This document shows, in pieces, positions 16,665 through 26,301 of a stretch of DNA of 64,000 nt; positions within the stretch are counted from its first letter, which is position 1, and each line of letters opens with the position of its first letter. Origin of the DNA: Halomonas elongata (GTDB lineage: Bacteria; Pseudomonadota; Gammaproteobacteria; Pseudomonadales; Halomonadaceae); contig NZ_JAJQTQ010000002.1 in NCBI RefSeq assembly GCF_029081005.1, forward strand, positions 186,001-250,000, in the 5' to 3' direction. Below the pieces are notes generated by a model that was given only the letters and a program-made list of their open reading frames with translations, was not told where the DNA came from and searched no databases. Position numbers and translations under genes: made by a program.

Positions 16665-17651
16665 TCATTCCTTGTCGGGGGCCAAGAACGCCTGCGTCTC
16701 GGCGATGATGGCGTCGATGGCGCCGGGGTCTAGGATCAGGCCGATGTGGTCGATGCCGGGCAGGAGCTTGACCGGTACCTCGTGACCAGCGTGCTGGAAC
16801 ACGGGCGCGAAGTGTTCGGTACGGAAGATCTGATCGTCCCGGCCTGCCAGTACGCGCATGGGGCGATCGACCGCTTCCAGGGTGGCGAGGTAATCGGGCC
16901 GGGGGCGGTAGTTCTGTGCGAGCGTGAACGAATAGGCCGGGGTCAGCGAAGGGGCGGCTTCATCGTCGACGGCATATCGCATCACGGGCAGATGGTTGAA
17001 GGTGTCGATGCCGAGTCGATCGAGCAGCGCGAGGCTGATGTAGCGGGGCAGTCCGACACTCGTCCAGCCACCGCTGTCGGGCCGATACGTCGGTGCTTCC
17101 TGGCTGATGAAGGGGGCGAGCAGCAGGTAGTGGGCAAACCGTTGCGGGTGTTGACTACCGGCGACCCGTAGCGCGAAGCCCCCGCCCGAGGAAAAGCCGA
17201 CGAGGGTGCGTGGCGTGGCGGGCCCGACGGCGTCAATGAAGTCCTGCAGGTCATCCTCGAGCTGGCCGATGTAGGCGATGTCGCCGCGATCCCTTGAGGC
17301 ACCGTGGCCGCGTACATCCAGTGAGTAGGCGCTGAACCCGGCATCGGCATAGGCCCTGGCGAGCGTGTGCAGGCTGCGGCTGTTGCCGGCGGAGCCGTGC
17401 AGCAGGACGACACTGCCGCGTGGCGACGCGTCGTTGGACGAGGCCGGGTAGTGTCGGTAGGCAAGCCGGCTGCCGTCACGCGCCGGGTAGTGGCTGAGTT
17501 CCGGCAGGTCGCGATTGTCGAGCGTCTTGAACGGACCATTGATGCCGGTCATGGCAGGCGGCTGTGAAGGGCCGCCGAAAATGAGCGACAGGGCGATGGT
17601 GCCCAGTAATCCGATGATGACCAGCAGCAATAGACCCACGGCGATTTTCAT
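16665..17651 (-). CDS. Membrane-anchored alpha/beta hydrolase
   Basis: A 328-residue protein. A hydrophobic N-terminal segment (residues 3-26) looks like an uncleaved anchor or signal. The hydrolase core follows, with oxyanion-loop motif LLHGSAGNSR, nucleophile elbow GFSSGGG, acid in LAGRDDQIF and catalytic His in PGIDHIG. It is a serine-type lysophospholipase or esterase-like enzyme of unknown substrate, probably facing the periplasm. It is on the same strand as sbcC and 27 bp downstream of it, but a functional link is not evident. Confidence 0.85.
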   Translation of the reverse strand: MKIAVGLLLLVIIGLLGTIALSLIFGGPSQPPAMTGINGPFKTLDNRDLPELSHYPARDGSRLAYRHYPASSNDASPRGSVVLLHGSAGNSRSLHTLARAYADAGFSAYSLDVRGHGASRDRGDIAYIGQLEDDLQDFIDAVGPATPRTLVGFSSGGGFALRVAGSQHPQRFAHYLLLAPFISQEAPTYRPDSGGWTSVGLPRYISLALLDRLGIDTFNHLPVMRYAVDDEAAPSLTPAYSFTLAQNYRPRPDYLATLEAVDRPMRVLAGRDDQIFRTEHFAPVFQHAGHEVPVKLLPGIDHIGLILDPGAIDAIIAETQAFLAPDKE

Positions 17652-17678
17652 CAGCCCCTCTTTTCAGCGTCGCATGGC

Positions 17679-20600
17679 TCACGCATTGTCCAGTGTGGTA
17701 CGACTGGTGCCGTTGCCGACGGGCGCCACCCGAATCTGCACCGGAATGCGCTCATGCATTTCCTGGACGTGGGAGATCACGCCGACGCGTCGGCCCAGGG
17801 CCTGGAGGCCGTCGAGGGCATCCATGGCCAGTGCCAGGGATTCGGGGTCGAGGCTACCGAAGCCCTCATCGATGAACAGCGATTCGATGGTCAGCTCGCC
17901 GGATGCCATCGAGGCCAGGCCCAGTGCGAGAGCCAGCGAGACCAGGAAGGTCTCGCCGCCGGAAAGCGAGTGCACCGAGCGGCGTTCGTCGCCCATGTCG
18001 CGGTCGACGACCAGCAGGCCGAGTTCGCTGCCGCCGCGTACCAGGCGATAGCGACGGCTGAGGCCGGTCAAGTGAGTATTGGCGTGTTCCAGTAGCTGTT
18101 CGAGGTTGTAGGCCTGGGCGATACGCCGGAAGGTCTTGCCGTCGGCGGAGCCGATCAACTCGCTGATCCGGCCCCAGCGGCGATATTCGGTACGGGCCGC
18201 TTCCAGCTCGGCCTGGCCCTGCTGCTGGCGCTTTCGCTTGCGGTCGTCATCGCGCAGGGCGTGCTGGGTCTCGTCGCGGCGCCGTTGGGCGGTCTCTAGT
18301 TCCGGCGCGAGGGCCTCGCGTTCGTCGGCCAGCGCTTCACGGCGCTCACGGATCGTTTCGGTAGCGCGTTCTCCCAGCAGTGTCTCGTCGTCTTCTACGC
18401 CTTCGATCAATGCCGGGTCGCGGCGATGGTCCAGCAGCGCCTGGCGGCGTTCGGCAAGGGTGGCGGTCGCCTTGTGGCGTGCCTGCTCGGCGGTATCCAG
18501 TCGCTGATCCTGCTGCCGGGCTTCCGTCTCGGTCTGTTCCAGCAGCCGCGTCAGTGTGGCGTCGTCCAGCGCTGGGTGGGACTGCCGCCATGTGGCCAGT
18601 TCGTTGTTCAGGGTGTCGCGTTCCTGGTGCAAGGCGTCGAGACGTTGACGCTCATGGTCGCGCTGCTGGGCAAGGCGCTGGGCTTCCTGCCTGGCCTCGT
18701 GCAAGCGGTTCAGCGCCGCATCCCGGGCTTGATGGGCTCGTGACTGTCGGTCATCGAGGGATTGCTGCCAGGCGTCCGCCGTCGCGTGTTCGCCGAGCCG
18801 TGCCTTGAGTCGGGTGGCCAGGTCGTCGCGTTGCGCGCGCAGGGGCGGGAGGCGTTTGGCGAGCTCGGCCAGTTCCTCGTCGAGCGATGCTCGCTGGGTC
18901 TCGAACCGGGCGATGACGAGTTCGTCCTGCTGCAGGGCGCGATCCAACGGGGCCAGCTCGGCTTCGGCCTTGGCCAGGTCGTCCAGTATCTGCTGGTGAT
19001 GCGTTCGCCGTGCTTCGCTGTCAGCGCCTTGCTCGGCAAGCCAGGTGTCTCGTTCGGCCTCATCGATGGCCGACAATTCGGCGTTGAGGGGATGGTCGTG
19101 CAGGGCCTGGCGGGCATCGCCGAGCCGCTGTTCGGCCGATCGAGCGTCTTGCCGGTGCTGCTTGAGGGCGGCCTCGAGGGCGCTGTACTCACCGAATAGG
19201 GTGTCGCGTTGCTGTTGTGCCTGGTCGCGCTCTTCCTGTGCCTCGCTCAGCTGGCGTTCTTCCTCTGTCTGCTGGGCGGCGAGCTGGGTGGCTTCCGGCG
19301 TCGGCGGTGGCTGATGGCGCCAGGGGTGATCGAGACCACCGCAGACAGGACAGGGCTGGTCCTCTCGCAGGCCCTCGCGCAGCGTGGTCACGCTCTCGCT
19401 GCGTACGGCGCGGTTGCGTTCGATGACGGCGGTGACGCTGGCGTAGTGACGGTGCGCTTCATCGAGACGTCGGCGAGCAAGTTGGCCCTGCTCCAGCAGC
19501 GTCGTCAGGCGGCGTTCGTCGTCACGGATCTGGTCGGTCAGCCAGCGATGGGTCGCGGCGGCTCGGCTGGCCTGTTGCCAGCGGCTGGCTAGTTCATCCA
19601 GGGCCAGACGACGCTGGACGGCCTGATCGAGCTGGCGTTGAGTCGCCTGGCGAGCGTCCTCCAGTCGCGGGTGATCGCCCATCCGTTGCTTGAGTGTCGC
19701 CTGCCGGGCATCACGTTGCTGGCGTCGCTCGTGTTGCTCGGTCCTGGCCTTCCGGTGACGGGCGTCGAGGTCGGCGAGTTGTTTCTGGCGCTCGGCCTGG
19801 GTGGCTTCCCGCTCGGCCAATTGCTGCTGGATGCCGGCGAGTTGCTGCGCCTGGTCGCGGGCCTCGCGTAGCGCGGGGTCGGCGTGCCGGCGTGCCTCGA
19901 TGGCCTCGTGCAGGGCGTGTTCGGCTTCGGTGTGGGCCTGGCTGGCCTGCTGGTGCGTCGTTTCGCTGGCCTCGAGCGCTTCGAGTGTCGCGGCGTGGGT
20001 GGCTTCCAGGGTAGCGATCTCGCCGGGCAGGACGGCCTGACGTGTCAGTCGGTGGCGCTGAGGGAGGATCAGCCGGCGCCACTCGCGGTCGGCGCGGGCA
20101 TCCGCCAATGCCTGCCAGTCGGCGTCGGCCCGTTGTCGCTGCTGCTCGCCTTCGATGACGGCATGGTTCAGTCGGTCGTCGGTGTTGTGCCAGCGCTGAC
20201 GGGCGTCCAGTTGGTCTTGCCGTTGCTGGAGATCGGTCAGGGCCAGACGGGCCGATTCGGCCTGCTGCTCGAGTTCGGCACGAGCCTCCGGTTCGGCGGG
20301 CAGGTCATCGGCGAGCCTGGCTTCCAGGGCGTCGACGCCTTTCTTCGCCTCGCTGGCGCGGCGGTAGGCGGCGCGCGAGATAGCGGAGTATTCCGCGGTT
20401 CCGGTGAGGCGTTCGAGCAGGTCGCTGCGCTCGTTGTCATCGGCCTTGAGAAAGGCGGAAAATTCGCTCTGGGCCAGCAGCACGGCACGGGTGAACTGTT
20501 CGAAGGTCAGGCCCAGGCGTTCGGGCAGCAGACGGTCGAACTCGCGCTTCTGGGTGGTCAGCAGGCGATCGTCGTCCAGATCGCGCAGCGACTGCTCGGC

Positions 20601-20984
20601 GCTCTGCAGGCGCCCGTCGGCCTTGTCGCGGGCACGGCGCACCAACCAGCGGGCGCGGTAGCGATGGCCGTCGCGGCCCAGAAAGTCGACCTCGGCATGA
20701 CCGCTGGCGGTCCCCCGGCGCAATAGGGTGCGGGGATCGCTGGTGGTGAGCGATTGTCCGGCGGGGTCGTCGACCTGGCTGTCGCGGTTGGGGGCCTGGC
20801 GCAGGCGCGGTGTGTTGCCGTAGAGGGCCAGGCACAGGGCATCGAGCAGGGTGCTCTTGCCGGCGCCGGTGGGGCCGGTAATGGCGAACAGGCCGGCATG
20901 AGCCAGAGGGTCGGCGGTGAAGTCGAGTTCCAGGGGGCCGGGCAGCGAGGCCAGGTTGGCCAGGCGCAGGGCGAGAATCTTCAT
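17679..20984 (-). CDS. sbcC: Exonuclease subunit SbcC (SMC-like ATPase)
   Basis: An 1101-residue ATPase. Walker A is GPTGAGKST at 37-45. Two very long Glu/Gln/Arg/Ala coiled coils flank the zinc hook CPVCG (Cys545 and Cys548). The ABC signature SLSGGETFLVSLALALG and Walker B lie near the C-terminus. With SbcD it cleaves DNA hairpins and protein-blocked ends during replication and repair. The start at 20984 overlaps the sbcD stop by four bases (ATGA); a longer frame upstream runs inside sbcD and is not real. Confidence 0.96.
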   Translation of the reverse strand: MKILALRLANLASLPGPLELDFTADPLAHAGLFAITGPTGAGKSTLLDALCLALYGNTPRLRQAPNRDSQVDDPAGQSLTTSDPRTLLRRGTASGHAEVDFLGRDGHRYRARWLVRRARDKADGRLQSAEQSLRDLDDDRLLTTQKREFDRLLPERLGLTFEQFTRAVLLAQSEFSAFLKADDNERSDLLERLTGTAEYSAISRAAYRRASEAKKGVDALEARLADDLPAEPEARAELEQQAESARLALTDLQQRQDQLDARQRWHNTDDRLNHAVIEGEQQRQRADADWQALADARADREWRRLILPQRHRLTRQAVLPGEIATLEATHAATLEALEASETTHQQASQAHTEAEHALHEAIEARRHADPALREARDQAQQLAGIQQQLAEREATQAERQKQLADLDARHRKARTEQHERRQQRDARQATLKQRMGDHPRLEDARQATQRQLDQAVQRRLALDELASRWQQASRAAATHRWLTDQIRDDERRLTTLLEQGQLARRRLDEAHRHYASVTAVIERNRAVRSESVTTLREGLREDQPCPVCGGLDHPWRHQPPPTPEATQLAAQQTEEERQLSEAQEERDQAQQQRDTLFGEYSALEAALKQHRQDARSAEQRLGDARQALHDHPLNAELSAIDEAERDTWLAEQGADSEARRTHHQQILDDLAKAEAELAPLDRALQQDELVIARFETQRASLDEELAELAKRLPPLRAQRDDLATRLKARLGEHATADAWQQSLDDRQSRAHQARDAALNRLHEARQEAQRLAQQRDHERQRLDALHQERDTLNNELATWRQSHPALDDATLTRLLEQTETEARQQDQRLDTAEQARHKATATLAERRQALLDHRRDPALIEGVEDDETLLGERATETIRERREALADEREALAPELETAQRRRDETQHALRDDDRKRKRQQQGQAELEAARTEYRRWGRISELIGSADGKTFRRIAQAYNLEQLLEHANTHLTGLSRRYRLVRGGSELGLLVVDRDMGDERRSVHSLSGGETFLVSLALALGLASMASGELTIESLFIDEGFGSLDPESLALAMDALDGLQALGRRVGVISHVQEMHERIPVQIRVAPVGNGTSRTTLDNA

Positions 20985-22210
20985 GCGTCGGCCTCCGGGT
21001 CGTCGAGCACGTCCTGATGCAGGCGGTCGAAGTCGGCCAGGACGTCGTCGCCGGGCGGGGTGTCCCATCGCTCTTGCCAGGTGCGTTCGAAGAGCTTGCG
21101 CGGGCCCAGCGTCTGCAGATCGATGCGTGCCGAAGCGGTGCCGCTGTCGGTTTCGGGCAGGCGGCGGGAAAGTCGCAGCAGGCGCAGTGCCTTGCCTTCC
21201 AGGGCCGACTCCACTCGTGCGCGAAGGTCGGGTACCGGGGCGTCGAGTGCCACGCTGACCTCCAGCCATGGCCAACGCTCACGCGGCAGGTCAGGGTCGT
21301 CGTCCAGGGCTTCGAGGCTGGCCAGCACGTCATCCAATGGTGCCGGGCCGAGGCGATGCATGGCCACCGGGCGCGGTACGGGAAGGGCTTCGCTGCCGGT
21401 CAGTCGCTCGCCGTCGAGGCTGACTTCCACCACCTGATGGGGATAATCGACCTCGCTGAAGTCCAGCGGCAGGGGACTGCCACTGTAGCGAATGCGTGCC
21501 TCGCCGACCTGCTGGGCGCGGTGCAGGTGACCGAGCGCCACGTAGGCGATGTCGTCCGGGAAGAGGGCGGCGGAAATCGACTCTTCGCCGCCGATCACGA
21601 TGGGGCGTTCGCTGGCCTCGGAGACAGTGGCACCATGCAGATGAGCGTGGCTCATGGCGACCAGTGCCTGGCCGGGTTCGCGTCGCTGCCGGGCGGCGTC
21701 GATCAGCCGCTCATGAACGCCGGTGATGCCGCTGACATAGTCCTCGGCGTCGCGCCCGGTGACCTCGACGGGCCGCAGGAACGGCAGCGCCAGGCACCAG
21801 GCCTGCGTCTCGCCGGCCGCATCGGTGAGCGGCACCAGCAGATGGTCGGCGTCGAGTTCTCCGTCCTCCCGCCAGACGACGCGACCCAGGGCATGGGTGC
21901 GCAGGCGGCGCATCAGGGGCGCGGGGAGTTCGATGCGGTTGCCGCTGTCGTGGTTGCCGGCAATCAGCACGATATCCAGTTGCGGCAGCCGCTCATGGGT
22001 GGTGACGATGAAGTCGTACAGGAGTTCCTGGGCGCGCAATGAGGGATTGACCACATCGAAGATATCGCCGGCGACCAGCAGGGCGTCGGCGTCGCGCTCG
22101 ATCAGGGTCTCGAGCAGCCAGTCGAGAAAGGCACGGTGCTCCGTGTGGCGCTCCTGGCCATGGAAGCTCTGGCCCAGATGCCAGTCGGCGGTGTGGATCA
22201 GTCTCAGCAT
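20981..22210 (-). CDS. sbcD: Exonuclease subunit SbcD (Mre11-like nuclease)
   Basis: A 409-residue calcineurin-like phosphoesterase with metal-binding motifs HTADWHLGQSFHG at the N-terminus, VAGDIFD near 49, AGNHDSG near 86, and a downstream HLH in MSHAHLHG and LGHLHRAQ. It is the nuclease partner of SbcC. The C-terminal capping domain is complete. It is the first gene of an sbcDC operon, divergent from nfi with 75 bp between them. Confidence 0.96.
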   Translation of the reverse strand: MLRLIHTADWHLGQSFHGQERHTEHRAFLDWLLETLIERDADALLVAGDIFDVVNPSLRAQELLYDFIVTTHERLPQLDIVLIAGNHDSGNRIELPAPLMRRLRTHALGRVVWREDGELDADHLLVPLTDAAGETQAWCLALPFLRPVEVTGRDAEDYVSGITGVHERLIDAARQRREPGQALVAMSHAHLHGATVSEASERPIVIGGEESISAALFPDDIAYVALGHLHRAQQVGEARIRYSGSPLPLDFSEVDYPHQVVEVSLDGERLTGSEALPVPRPVAMHRLGPAPLDDVLASLEALDDDPDLPRERWPWLEVSVALDAPVPDLRARVESALEGKALRLLRLSRRLPETDSGTASARIDLQTLGPRKLFERTWQERWDTPPGDDVLADFDRLHQDVLDDPEADA

Positions 22211-22285
22211 TGGCTCCCCGGTGGCTCGTCATGCGGCAAAGGCCGTAGTCTAACCCGAGTGACCGCCATGAATCAGGAAGTCTGA

Positions 22286-22966
22286 ATGTCCCGACCTCCC
22301 TTGCATGACTGGAATCTCGCACCGAAAGCGGCCATCGAGCTACAGAAGCGGCTGGCGAGCCGAGTGGAATGTCAGGATCGACTCGAGCCGGTCGGTCATA
22401 TCGCCGGCGTGGATATCGGTTTCGAGGCCGGGGGCGAGGTCACCCGTGCGGCGGTGGTGGTGGTGGCCTGGCCGCCGGTCGCCAAAGGCGAGTTCGAGGT
22501 GGTGGAGCAGGTGGTGCATCGCGAGCCGACGCGCATGCCCTATATCCCCGGTCTATTGTCGTTTCGCGAGGTACCGGCGGCCCTGGCCGCCTTCGACAAG
22601 CTGACGACGAAGCCGCAACTGGCCATGGTCGACGGCCAGGGCATTGCCCACCCTCGGCGACTGGGAGTCGCGAGTCATCTGGGCCTGTGGCTTGACCTGC
22701 CGGCCATCGGCATTGCCAAGTCGCGGTTGTGTGGTCGTCACGCCGAGCCGGGAAGCGAGAAGGGCGACTGGACACCGCTCATGGACGGCGAGGACACCAT
22801 CGGTGCCGTACTGCGCTCTCGAACTCGTGTGAAGCCGGTGTTCGTGTCGCCTGGTCACCGATTGTGCCTGGATTCCGCCCTGGCGTGGGTGAGGGCCTGC
22901 CTGGGGCGCACCAAGCTGCCGGAGCCGACCCGGCTGGCGGATCGGCTGGCGTCGCGGAGAGATTGA
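22286..22966 (+). CDS. nfi: Deoxyribonuclease V (endonuclease V)
   Basis: A 226-residue enzyme that cuts DNA one base 3' of deaminated adenine (hypoxanthine). Conserved parts are VGHIAGVDIGFE with the catalytic Asp near 43, PTRMPYIPGLLSFREVPA, and MVDGQGIAHPRRLGVASHLG, where most relatives have DGNG in place of DGQG. It is divergent from sbcDC, giving a small DNA-repair neighbourhood. The start ATG has weak spacing to a GAA-rich upstream sequence. Confidence 0.94.
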   Translation: MSRPPLHDWNLAPKAAIELQKRLASRVECQDRLEPVGHIAGVDIGFEAGGEVTRAAVVVVAWPPVAKGEFEVVEQVVHREPTRMPYIPGLLSFREVPAALAAFDKLTTKPQLAMVDGQGIAHPRRLGVASHLGLWLDLPAIGIAKSRLCGRHAEPGSEKGDWTPLMDGEDTIGAVLRSRTRVKPVFVSPGHRLCLDSALAWVRACLGRTKLPEPTRLADRLASRRD

Positions 22967-22984
22967 AGACGTACGTTGGCTGCT

Positions 22985-23725
22985 TCAGGCGAAACCGCCG
23001 TTGGCGCGCAGGATCTGGGCGTTGATCCAGCTACCCTGTGGGCCGGCCAGGAAGGCGACGGCGTCGGCGATTTCTTCCGGTTGGCCCAGGCGTTCAAGCG
23101 GTGCCATGGCGGCGATCGATTCGACCTGCTCGTCGCTCTTGCCCTGGAAGAACAGGTCGGTCGCTACAGGACCGGGTGCCACGCCGTTGACCGTAATATC
23201 ACGCCCACGCAGCTCGTTGGCCAGCACCTTCACCAGCCCCTCGACACCCGCCTTGCTGGCGATGTAGGCGCCATAGCCGGGAAAGGATTTCGCCAGCACA
23301 CTGGAGGAGAGGACGATGATACGGCCACCTTCTCTCAGGGTTTCGGCGGCCTTGGCCATCACCAGCCAGCTACCGCGTAGATTGGTGGCGAGCGTGCGGT
23401 CGAGGATCTCGATATTGTCGGTGGTGATGCCGGCCATCTGCATGATGCCGGCGTTGTTGACGACCGCGTCGAGGCGACCGAAGGTCTCGAGCATCGTGTC
23501 GAAGAGCCGGGCCACGGATTCGGCGTCGCCGATATCGGCTTGCAACGCCACTGCGCGTCCCCCGTTTGCCTCGATATCGGCCACGACCCGGTCGGCCAGT
23601 TCTGCGTTGCCGGCATAATTCACGCCCACGGCAAAGCCGTCCTCGGCGAGCTTGAGGGCAATGGCGCGCCCGATGCCGCGAGAGGCGCCGGTCACCAGGG
23701 CGACTTTGTGCGTCGTATTCGTCAT
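22985..23725 (-). CDS. Short-chain dehydrogenase/reductase (FabG-like)
   Basis: A 246-residue classical SDR with TGASRGIGRA near 14-23, NNAGIMQM near 92, SSSVLAKSFPG containing the catalytic Ser, and YIASK containing Tyr/Lys. Full length and well conserved; the substrate is not predictable. It is divergent from the LysR gene next door, the usual layout of a LysR-controlled oxidoreductase. An AGAGGA ribosome site precedes the ATG. Confidence 0.9.
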   Translation of the reverse strand: MTNTTHKVALVTGASRGIGRAIALKLAEDGFAVGVNYAGNAELADRVVADIEANGGRAVALQADIGDAESVARLFDTMLETFGRLDAVVNNAGIMQMAGITTDNIEILDRTLATNLRGSWLVMAKAAETLREGGRIIVLSSSVLAKSFPGYGAYIASKAGVEGLVKVLANELRGRDITVNGVAPGPVATDLFFQGKSDEQVESIAAMAPLERLGQPEEIADAVAFLAGPQGSWINAQILRANGGFA

Positions 23726-23798
23726 GAAATGTATCCTCTCTTGGTGAGTGGGCAGTATTGCTGTTCGAGTACACTGGATAAATCAACTAATCTGAGAA

Positions 23799-23813
23799 CT
23801 CTGTTCAGCAGAG
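23799..23813. promoter_or_regulatory. Candidate LysR-type operator
   Basis: A 15-bp inverted repeat (CTCTG-TTCAG-CAGAG) lies in the 101-bp divergent region between the dehydrogenase and the lysR-type gene, close to the regulator's start. It is consistent with autoregulation, but not diagnostic. Confidence 0.35.
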
Positions 23814-23826
23814 ATAAACAATTCGC

Positions 23827-24741
23827 ATGGACCGATTCGAAGCGATGACCCTCTTCGTGCGTATCGTCGAGAGCGGCAGCTTCACGAAGGCGGCCAATGG
23901 GCTCGATATGCCGAGAGCGACCGCCACGCTGGCCATCCAGAAACTGGAGCGCCGGCTGGGCGTACGCCTGCTGGAGCGCACGACGCGTCAGGTACGGCCC
24001 ACGTTCGAGGGCGAAGTATTTCATGAGCGCTGTGTCCATCTGCTGGCGGAGATGGAAGACGCCGAGGCGTCGCTCAAGCCGGTGGCCAGTAATCCTGCTG
24101 GCGTATTGCGTGTCGAGATGCACGGGGCTCATGCCCGATTGATCGCGCTGCCGCATATCCAGGCCTTTCATCGCCGTTATCCCGAGCTGAATCTGGTGCT
24201 TACCAGTGGCGATCGCCGTGTGGACCTGGTGGGAGAGGGGGTGGATTGCGCACTGCGCGCCGGCGTCCCCGAGGACTCCAGCCTGGTCGCCCGCAAGTTG
24301 GCCGAACTGCCCCAGGTGATCTGTGCCAGTCCGGGGTATCTCGAGGCCGCCGGTTTTCCGAGCCATCCGGACGAGATCCACGAGCATCAAGTGATCGGTT
24401 TTTTCTCCGGCAGCAAGGCGACGGATAGTACGCTGGACGTGGTCGTGGATGGGCGGACTCGATCATTTGAAGCCAATGGCTGGATGACGGTCAATGATGC
24501 ATCGAGCTATGTGGAAGGTGCCCGTCAGGGCTGCGGAATGATTCAACTGCCGCGCTTTTCCGTGGCGCCGATGCTCGAACGGGGAGAGCTCACTGAGGTG
24601 TTGCCCGAGTGGCGCAAGCCGGCCCTGCCGCTGTACGCGGTCTACCCGCAGCGGCGGCAGTTATCGCCTCGGGTGCGAGTCTTTCTTGACTGGGTCACCT
24701 CGATCTATGGAGAACATTTTGGCGACGCTTCCCTGCCTTGA
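23827..24741 (+). CDS. LysR-family transcriptional regulator
   Basis: A 304-residue protein with an N-terminal winged helix-turn-helix (residues 1-60, MDRFEAMTLFVRIVESGSFTKAANGLDMPRA-like) and a periplasmic-binding-protein-like effector domain (about 90-295). It most resembles the CrgA/AaeR-type LysR group that controls a divergent oxidoreductase or transporter. The probable target is the adjacent dehydrogenase; the inducer is unknown. Confidence 0.92.
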   Translation: MDRFEAMTLFVRIVESGSFTKAANGLDMPRATATLAIQKLERRLGVRLLERTTRQVRPTFEGEVFHERCVHLLAEMEDAEASLKPVASNPAGVLRVEMHGAHARLIALPHIQAFHRRYPELNLVLTSGDRRVDLVGEGVDCALRAGVPEDSSLVARKLAELPQVICASPGYLEAAGFPSHPDEIHEHQVIGFFSGSKATDSTLDVVVDGRTRSFEANGWMTVNDASSYVEGARQGCGMIQLPRFSVAPMLERGELTEVLPEWRKPALPLYAVYPQRRQLSPRVRVFLDWVTSIYGEHFGDASLP

Positions 24742-24915
24742 GATCGGTGCGGACTCTCTCGATTCGGCGCTGTCTCGTCTCGGGTTTCTTGGATTGCGTG
24801 CGATGGGCGTAATATCTTCCCGGAACGTCAGTGCCGCGCCGTCATCGACGAGGCATTGCCCGAGGTCCTCGGGAACGTCATGTACGACACCGGCGGAGAT
24901 GGTTTCTCTGGTCAT
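24661..24915 (-). CDS. Small hypothetical ORF overlapping the end of lysR
   Basis: An 84-residue ORF that begins MTRETISAGVVHDVPEDLGQ. Its first 40 residues look protein-like, but the rest is Arg/Ser/Asp-rich and antisense to the last 81 bases of the LysR gene. The ribosome site is weak. It may be a real short gene or a shadow; the first is slightly favoured because the 24742-24915 stretch would otherwise be empty. Confidence 0.3.
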   Translation of the reverse strand: MTRETISAGVVHDVPEDLGQCLVDDGAALTFREDITPIARNPRNPRRDSAESRESAPISRQGSVAKMFSIDRGDPVKKDSHPRR

Positions 24916-24942
24916 GAGATGCCCTGTCTGCATGGGTGTCTG

Positions 24943-25674
24943 TCAGGTGAACAGTAGCCAGCCGCCGTAGGCCACCAGCGCCAGGCCGAGCATGCTGGCC
25001 AGGTGTTGCCAGGGGGCGATGATCTTCTCCAGCAGGATGACCAGCGTAAGCAGGGCCATCCAGGCCAGGCTCATCACGCCACCCACGAACATCAAGGCCA
25101 TCAATGCCCAGCAGCAGCCCGCACAGTAGAGGCCAAGCCGGATGCCGGCGCCCAGAGCGCGGTGTCGCCGAGTCGGGAAACCCTCGGCGACCATGCCCAG
25201 TGGGCTGCGGCAGTAGCGCAGGCAGGCGCGCTTCCAGGGCATCCACTGAAAGGCGCCTGCGGTTATCAGTAGCAGCCCGGCCAGCAGGTTGCCACTCAAT
25301 GCCTGGGAGGGGGTCAGCAGTCCCGAGGCATGAAGCCCCCATTGGGTGGCCGTCGCCAGCGCCGAGTATCCTGCCCAGGCGAGCAGGTAGCCGAGCGTGA
25401 ACAGGTAGGGCAGTGCGCCATCCTCGCTGGCTTTCGGTCGAGCCGCGGCAAACATCAGAATGCCCGGTGCGGCACCGGGCAACATCATCCCGACCATCAT
25501 CACCATCCACATGGTGAAGGTAGCCCAGGGCCGGAAGGGCATGGGGGCATCCATGGCCGGCATGCCGCCGGCCATCCGGAACAGGTACCACCAGCTCAAC
25601 ATGACCGCCAGGGCCAGGCAGGCGAGAAGCAGGGCGCGGCTGTGGCGAAGCGCCTGCAGCGAAATGGCTTGCAT
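24943..25674 (-). CDS. DUF2182 predicted metal-binding integral membrane protein
   Basis: About 243 residues with six or seven transmembrane helices. Methionine-rich motif FTMWMVMMVGMMLPGAAPGI and the Cys/Gly pair in YCAGCCWALMALMFVGGVMSLAWM are characteristic of DUF2182. Metal handling is a prediction from the conserved Met/Cys residues; no reaction is known. The ATG at 25674 is chosen with a GGGAG site; a TTG nine bases upstream is also possible. It is 21 bp downstream of the DUF1326 gene and surely co-transcribed. Confidence 0.88.
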   Translation of the reverse strand: MQAISLQALRHSRALLLACLALAVMLSWWYLFRMAGGMPAMDAPMPFRPWATFTMWMVMMVGMMLPGAAPGILMFAAARPKASEDGALPYLFTLGYLLAWAGYSALATATQWGLHASGLLTPSQALSGNLLAGLLLITAGAFQWMPWKRACLRYCRSPLGMVAEGFPTRRHRALGAGIRLGLYCAGCCWALMALMFVGGVMSLAWMALLTLVILLEKIIAPWQHLASMLGLALVAYGGWLLFT

Positions 25675-25695
25675 CTCGAGCAACTCCCGGCCGCA

Positions 25696-26301
25696 TTATG
25701 CCGCCTGGTACTGGAACGCGGAATAGAGGGCGGTGCGCCCGCTGAAGTGCCAGTCGAGCCCGTAGCCGCGGTGCGAGACGTGATCCGATTGCGCCACCGT
25801 GCCGGTGTTGCCCGGCGCCACCGCGACAGGATGGCCGCTGATGGTGACCGCTTCGCCGTCTTGTCCCTCGATGGCCTTCAGCGACGCGCCGGCGAGCTCG
25901 CCCACGTCGAGCTGGTGATGTCGGCCGTCGATGTCATAGCGCATCGGCACCGATTCGACGCCCAGTATCTCGCCGACGAAACCTGCCAGGGTGGCCGGAT
26001 GTCCACCGACGGATCCGCCGAAGATCTGCACCAGGGCATCATGCTGTTGCTGGCTGGCTCTCGAATCGATATACACCACTATCTTCCAGTCGCCGGCGGT
26101 CATGTTGCCCGGGGTATGCAGGGCCATGGCCAGGTTCAAGCCATCGAGAGCAAGGTCATCCATGTTGCCCTGGTCGATGTGCCAGGCCACCAGGGCATCG
26201 CAGGTGCCTTCCGTGGGGTCGCCGCCGAACAGGCAGGGGCAGGCACCCTTGCAGGTGCAGGCTTCGAAGAACGTGCCCTCGACTCGCCATTGTGTGGTCA
26301 T
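25696..26301 (-). CDS. DUF1326 domain protein
   Basis: A 201-residue soluble protein. Its N-terminus has clustered cysteines (EACTCKGACPCLFGGDPTEG) typical of DUF1326 and suggestive of metal or thiol chemistry. The rest is a beta-rich domain ending in an FHFSG-like segment, here DWHFSGRTALYSAF. AGGAG precedes the ATG. DUF1326 and DUF2182 genes recur together, so the two products probably act in one membrane-associated process whose nature is unknown. Confidence 0.88.
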   Translation of the reverse strand: MTTQWRVEGTFFEACTCKGACPCLFGGDPTEGTCDALVAWHIDQGNMDDLALDGLNLAMALHTPGNMTAGDWKIVVYIDSRASQQQHDALVQIFGGSVGGHPATLAGFVGEILGVESVPMRYDIDGRHHQLDVGELAGASLKAIEGQDGEAVTISGHPVAVAPGNTGTVAQSDHVSHRGYGLDWHFSGRTALYSAFQYQAA

